The translations under genes were made by a program, and so were the position numbers. From Acholeplasmataceae bacterium (GTDB lineage Bacteria; Bacillota; Negativicutes; Acidaminococcales; Acidaminococcaceae), in assembly GCA_012719555.1 (NCBI GenBank), contig JAAYAE010000132.1, positions 1 through 8,441 of the forward strand: a stretch of DNA of 8,441 nucleotides. Reading direction: 5' to 3'. The first letter of the stretch is position 1. Each line of letters starts with the position of its first letter. The notes under the pieces are model-generated. The model made no database searches. It had not been told where the DNA came from and saw nothing but the letters and a program-made list of their open reading frames with translations. Shown here one piece after another: positions 6,673 to 8,441 of the stretch.

Positions 6673-7101
6673 TTAAAATGGGATTTCCTCGTCAAAGGCT
6701 ACAGCCTTTCCAAACCCATCCATACCACTTTTAGAAGCAGTATGTTCTTGTCCGCCATCAGCATTGCTGCCAACGCTACCTATGTTTTTACGCTCAACAA
6801 ACTCTACGCTGTTGGCAATCACTTCAGTAACATAACGTTTATTGCCATCTTTAGCTACGTAATTACGTATCTGCAAACGGCCCTCAACAAGGAGTCTTTG
6901 TCCCTTGGCCAGACTATTCCCGCACAATTCAGCAGCTTTACCCCATACTACTATGTTGATAAAATCTGCTTCTCTTTCACCGCTTTGATTAGCAAACTGT
7001 CTATCTACCGCCAAAGTAAACGTACAAACGGTCTTCTCACTTGGAGTCACGCGTACTTCAGGATCACGAGTTAGGCGGCCCATCAGAATAATTTTATTCA
7101 T
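6673..7101 (-). CDS. ssb: single-stranded-DNA-binding protein SSB
   Basis: SSB coats single-stranded DNA during replication, repair and recombination and recruits partner enzymes through its C-terminal tip. The 142-residue protein has an OB-fold domain (about 1-104, starting MNKIILMGRLTRDPE, with W53 in INIVVWGKAAE). A short glycine/serine-containing linker (about 105-134) follows, then an intact acidic tip, FDEEIPF. The linker is short compared with many Firmicutes SSBs. The ATG is preceded by GGGAGGT, which lies just after the rpsF stop codon 18 bases upstream. Its place between rpsF and rpsR is the classic arrangement, linking SSB supply to ribosomal protein expression. In B. subtilis the corresponding gene is ssbA. 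Confidence 0.98.
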   Translation of the reverse strand: MNKIILMGRLTRDPEVRVTPSEKTVCTFTLAVDRQFANQSGEREADFINIVVWGKAAELCGNSLAKGQRLLVEGRLQIRNYVAKDGNKRYVTEVIANSVEFVERKNIGSVGSNADGGQEHTASKSGMDGFGKAVAFDEEIPF

Positions 7102-7119
7102 CTTAGGTTACCTCCCAGC

Positions 7120-7404
7120 TTATTCGCCTTTTTTAATAATCATATGGCGTAGAATTTCATCTGTAATCTTCATAACACGGTCAAGTTCTTTAACGGTTTT
7201 GCCGTCAGCTTGGAACGTTACGAGGACATAAATGCCGTCTACAAAATCTTTGATTTCATAGGCTAGGCGTTTTTTACCCCACCGGTCAGTTTTTTCTACA
7301 GTAGCACCATTAGCAGCCAACAAATCATCGAACTTCTTAACAATTGCTTCAAAAGTCGTTTCTTCGATTGGTTTAACAATGTACATGACTTCGTATGTAT
7401 GCAC
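7120..7404 (-). CDS. rpsF: 30S ribosomal protein S6
   Basis: S6 is the partner of S18 on the platform of the 30S subunit. The 94-residue protein has the family length and the motifs YEVMYIVKP near the start, DRWGKKRLAYEIKDFVDGIYVLVTF in the middle, and DEILRHMIIKK at the end. The start is GTG: an extended match to the anti-Shine-Dalgarno sequence (AAGGAGGTGAT) lies 7 bases upstream from its GGAGG core, and no in-frame ATG has a comparable site. The only other nearby candidate is the ATG at codon 7, which would remove the conserved first strand. It is the first gene of rpsF-ssb-rpsR and has a structured leader. Confidence 0.98.
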   Translation of the reverse strand: MHTYEVMYIVKPIEETTFEAIVKKFDDLLAANGATVEKTDRWGKKRLAYEIKDFVDGIYVLVTFQADGKTVKELDRVMKITDEILRHMIIKKGE

Positions 7405-7408
7405 GAAA

Positions 7409-7420
7409 TCACCTCCTTCT
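7409..7420 (-). promoter_or_regulatory. very strong rpsF ribosome binding site
   Basis: AGAAGGAGGTGA on the minus strand pairs with almost the whole 3' end of 16S rRNA. It fixes the GTG start at 7404. Part of it (AAGAAG, 7421 down to 7416) could also pair with CTTCTT further up the leader. Confidence 0.85.
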
Positions 7421-7474
7421 TTGGACTTTGGCTCCCACGTTGGGAGCAGAAGAAGTATATATTCTCATATATAC
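7416..7474 (-). promoter_or_regulatory. structured 5' leader of the rpsF operon (possible autoregulatory element)
   Basis: The mRNA leader contains two perfect hairpins. The first has GTATATA arms at 7468-7474 and 7455-7461 with a 6-base loop. The second is a 7-bp GC-rich stem (7431-7437 with 7441-7447) with a 3-base loop. In addition, CUUCUU (7450-7455) can pair with AAGAAG (7416-7421) at the edge of the ribosome binding site, enclosing the second hairpin. An S6:S18 complex is known to bind its own mRNA leader in many bacteria, so feedback control is plausible. I do not see the CCG signature I associate with that motif, so the assignment is tentative. Neither hairpin is followed by a U-run, so these are not terminators. 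Confidence 0.45.
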
Positions 7475-7483
7475 AGCTTTGCT

Positions 7484-7512
7484 ATTATAGCATTTCACTT
7501 AATAAATTGCAA
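7484..7512 (-). promoter_or_regulatory. rpsF-ssb-rpsR operon promoter
   Basis: On the minus strand, TTGCAA (7507-7512, four of six matches to TTGACA) is followed after exactly 17 bases by TATAAT (7484-7489). TG sits one base before the -10 box (extended -10). The predicted start near 7477 gives a leader of about 73 nt. This is the best promoter in the window. Confidence 0.82.
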
Positions 7513-7628
7513 GCTTATACATAAATCAGGTGTTGGCGTTCTTGCAAATTGAAAAACTTCTTTTTAATAATCTTGAACCCTATAGGAGCGTTTGCGCATT
7601 TTTTAGAAAACAAAATTTAACGTAACGG

Positions 7629-8441
7629 TTATTTTTCCGGATCCACAAAATCATTAATTACTGCTCCGGGTGCTACCATGGGAAGTACTAAATCTGCTTG
7701 ATTGACTATAGCCTCAATTAAAAATGGGGTGCCTTTTTTATGCGCTTTAGCAGCAACAACTAAAGCCGCCTTGAATTCTTCGCAAGTTTTAACCTGAACA
7801 CCATCAGCACCACAGGCTTTAGCAAAATTAATAAAATCAAATTCGCTCAACAAAGTAGACGAATATCTTTTATTATAGAAAACTTGCTGCCATTGCCTTA
7901 CCATGCCTAAACAACTATTATTAATTACAATACTGAGGAAAGGAGTTTTTTCTCTACAGGCCGTATGCAATTCCATTCCGGTCATTTTAAACCCGCCGTC
8001 ACCTGCAATCTGTATTATCTGCGCATCAGGTCGTGCCAACTTGGCTCCCAACGCTGCCGGGACACCAAAACCCATGGTTCCGCAACCACCGGAAGTAATA
8101 AAATGTCGTGGATTATCCACGATCAAATTTTGCGCTGCCCACATTTGATTTTGCCCTACATCAGCTACAAAAATAGTGTCTTTTCTGCTAAATTGTCTAT
8201 TGAGCTCCTTCAACAACCATGGTGCTGTTAAAGTATCACCCTTTTCTAGTTCGTGCCCCTCAGTTTCTTCCCAAGCTTTAATTGATTCCCACCAAGGCTT
8301 AATATCTAGTTTTTTAACTCGTGGATTCAAAAGATTCAAAGTATATTTAATATCTCCCACCAAAGGTAACGCTGATACTACATTTTTATCAACTTCAGCA
8401 GGATCTATATCCAATTGACTTATAGTTTTCTTACCAACATA
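7629..8441 (-). CDS. ilvB: acetohydroxyacid synthase large subunit (acetolactate synthase), C-terminal part
   Basis: This is a thiamine-diphosphate enzyme of branched-chain amino acid synthesis. It joins two pyruvates into acetolactate, or pyruvate and 2-ketobutyrate into acetohydroxybutyrate. The reading frame is open to the window edge, so the 5' part is missing; 270 residues are visible. It begins within the end of the central domain (LDIDPAEV, the family's usual DIDPAEI motif). It continues through the ThDP-binding domain, with GDGGF starting at visible residue 147 and the paired asparagines at 174-175, about 26 residues on. The MVRQWQQVFY stretch with its conserved tryptophan, and PMVAPG near the C-terminus, mark the biosynthetic AHAS type rather than pyruvate oxidase or the catabolic AlsS. 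TTG at 8412-8414 should not be taken as the start; it is an internal leucine. No ilvN small-subunit gene follows. I see no convincing terminator between its stop codon and the rpsF promoter. Confidence 0.95.
   Translation of the reverse strand, partial: YVGKKTISQLDIDPAEVDKNVVSALPLVGDIKYTLNLLNPRVKKLDIKPWWESIKAWEETEGHELEKGDTLTAPWLLKELNRQFSRKDTIFVADVGQNQMWAAQNLIVDNPRHFITSGGCGTMGFGVPAALGAKLARPDAQIIQIAGDGGFKMTGMELHTACREKTPFLSIVINNSCLGMVRQWQQVFYNKRYSSTLLSEFDFINFAKACGADGVQVKTCEEFKAALVVAAKAHKKGTPFLIEAIVNQADLVLPMVAPGAVINDFVDPEK

Noticed and set aside
6742..7074. A 110-codon plus-strand open frame opposite ssb, and other plus-strand frames of 60-97 codons opposite the real genes
   Set aside because: They lie wholly inside well-conserved minus-strand genes, show no recognisable domains, and have no convincing ribosome binding sites. 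They are antisense shadows.
7431..7447. GC-rich hairpin upstream of rpsF as a terminator or attenuator
   Set aside because: No T-run follows the stem on either strand, so it does not look like an intrinsic terminator. It was kept only as a leader structure.
7513..7628. Terminator for ilvB
   Set aside because: The only stems I could find are about 3-4 bp (for example GCG-CAAA-CGC near 7590), with no proper T-run. Read-through into the rpsF operon is possible, but a terminator cannot be supported.
7629..8414. TTG at 8412-8414 as the start of a short acetolactate synthase
   Set aside because: The frame stays open to 8441, and the preceding codons read as part of the same protein. The expected N-terminal and central domains would be missing from a real start here.
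1..8441. CRISPR array, toxin-antitoxin, defence system, tRNA or prophage genes
   Set aside because: No regularly spaced repeats, tRNA-like cloverleaf or accessory gene clusters were seen. Apart from the IS, all genes are conserved housekeeping genes.

Overview
The window comes from a low-GC Gram-positive-type genome (Bacillota). The evidence is the conserved block rpsF-ssb-rpsR / yybS-gdpP-rplI-dnaB, the strong AGGAGGTGAT-like ribosome binding sites, and the AT-rich codon use. A Negativicutes or Clostridia member is my best guess from the protein flavour, but I could not run a search to place it. Every gene I can support lies on the minus strand, so transcription runs from right to left.

Right end (8441 to 7629): the C-terminal 270 residues of an acetohydroxyacid synthase large subunit (ilvB), cut by the window edge. 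A 224-bp gap follows. It holds a good sigma-A-type promoter and a structured leader for the rpsF-ssb-rpsR operon (ribosomal protein S6, single-stranded-DNA-binding protein, ribosomal protein S18). That operon ends in a clear intrinsic terminator at about 6371-6408.

Middle (6226 to 1453): a second transcription unit, yybS-gdpP-rplI-dnaB. It encodes a polytopic DUF2232 membrane protein, a membrane-anchored PAS/degenerate-GGDEF/DHH-DHHA1 cyclic-di-AMP phosphodiesterase, ribosomal protein L9 and the replicative helicase. The genes are tightly packed: gaps of 14 and 1 nt, and a 29-nt overlap between gdpP and rplI. The unit ends in a very strong 20-bp hairpin terminator (1395-1443). Together the two units join replication-fork proteins (DnaB, SSB), ribosomal proteins and second-messenger turnover, a normal housekeeping arrangement in this phylum.

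Left end (1 to 1392): an apparently complete ISL3-family insertion sequence with an intact 392-residue DDE transposase and 23-bp imperfect terminal inverted repeats. The left repeat begins at base 1 of the window. The element lies 2 bp from the dnaB terminator hairpin. It carries three structures that look designed to stop outside transcription from making transposase: an inward-facing hairpin terminator at each end, and a 10-bp inverted repeat. That repeat would hide the transposase ribosome binding site only in read-through mRNA, not in mRNA from the element's own promoter.

I did not find an undescribed multi-gene system. The most interesting content is the regulatory architecture of the IS and the rpsF leader.
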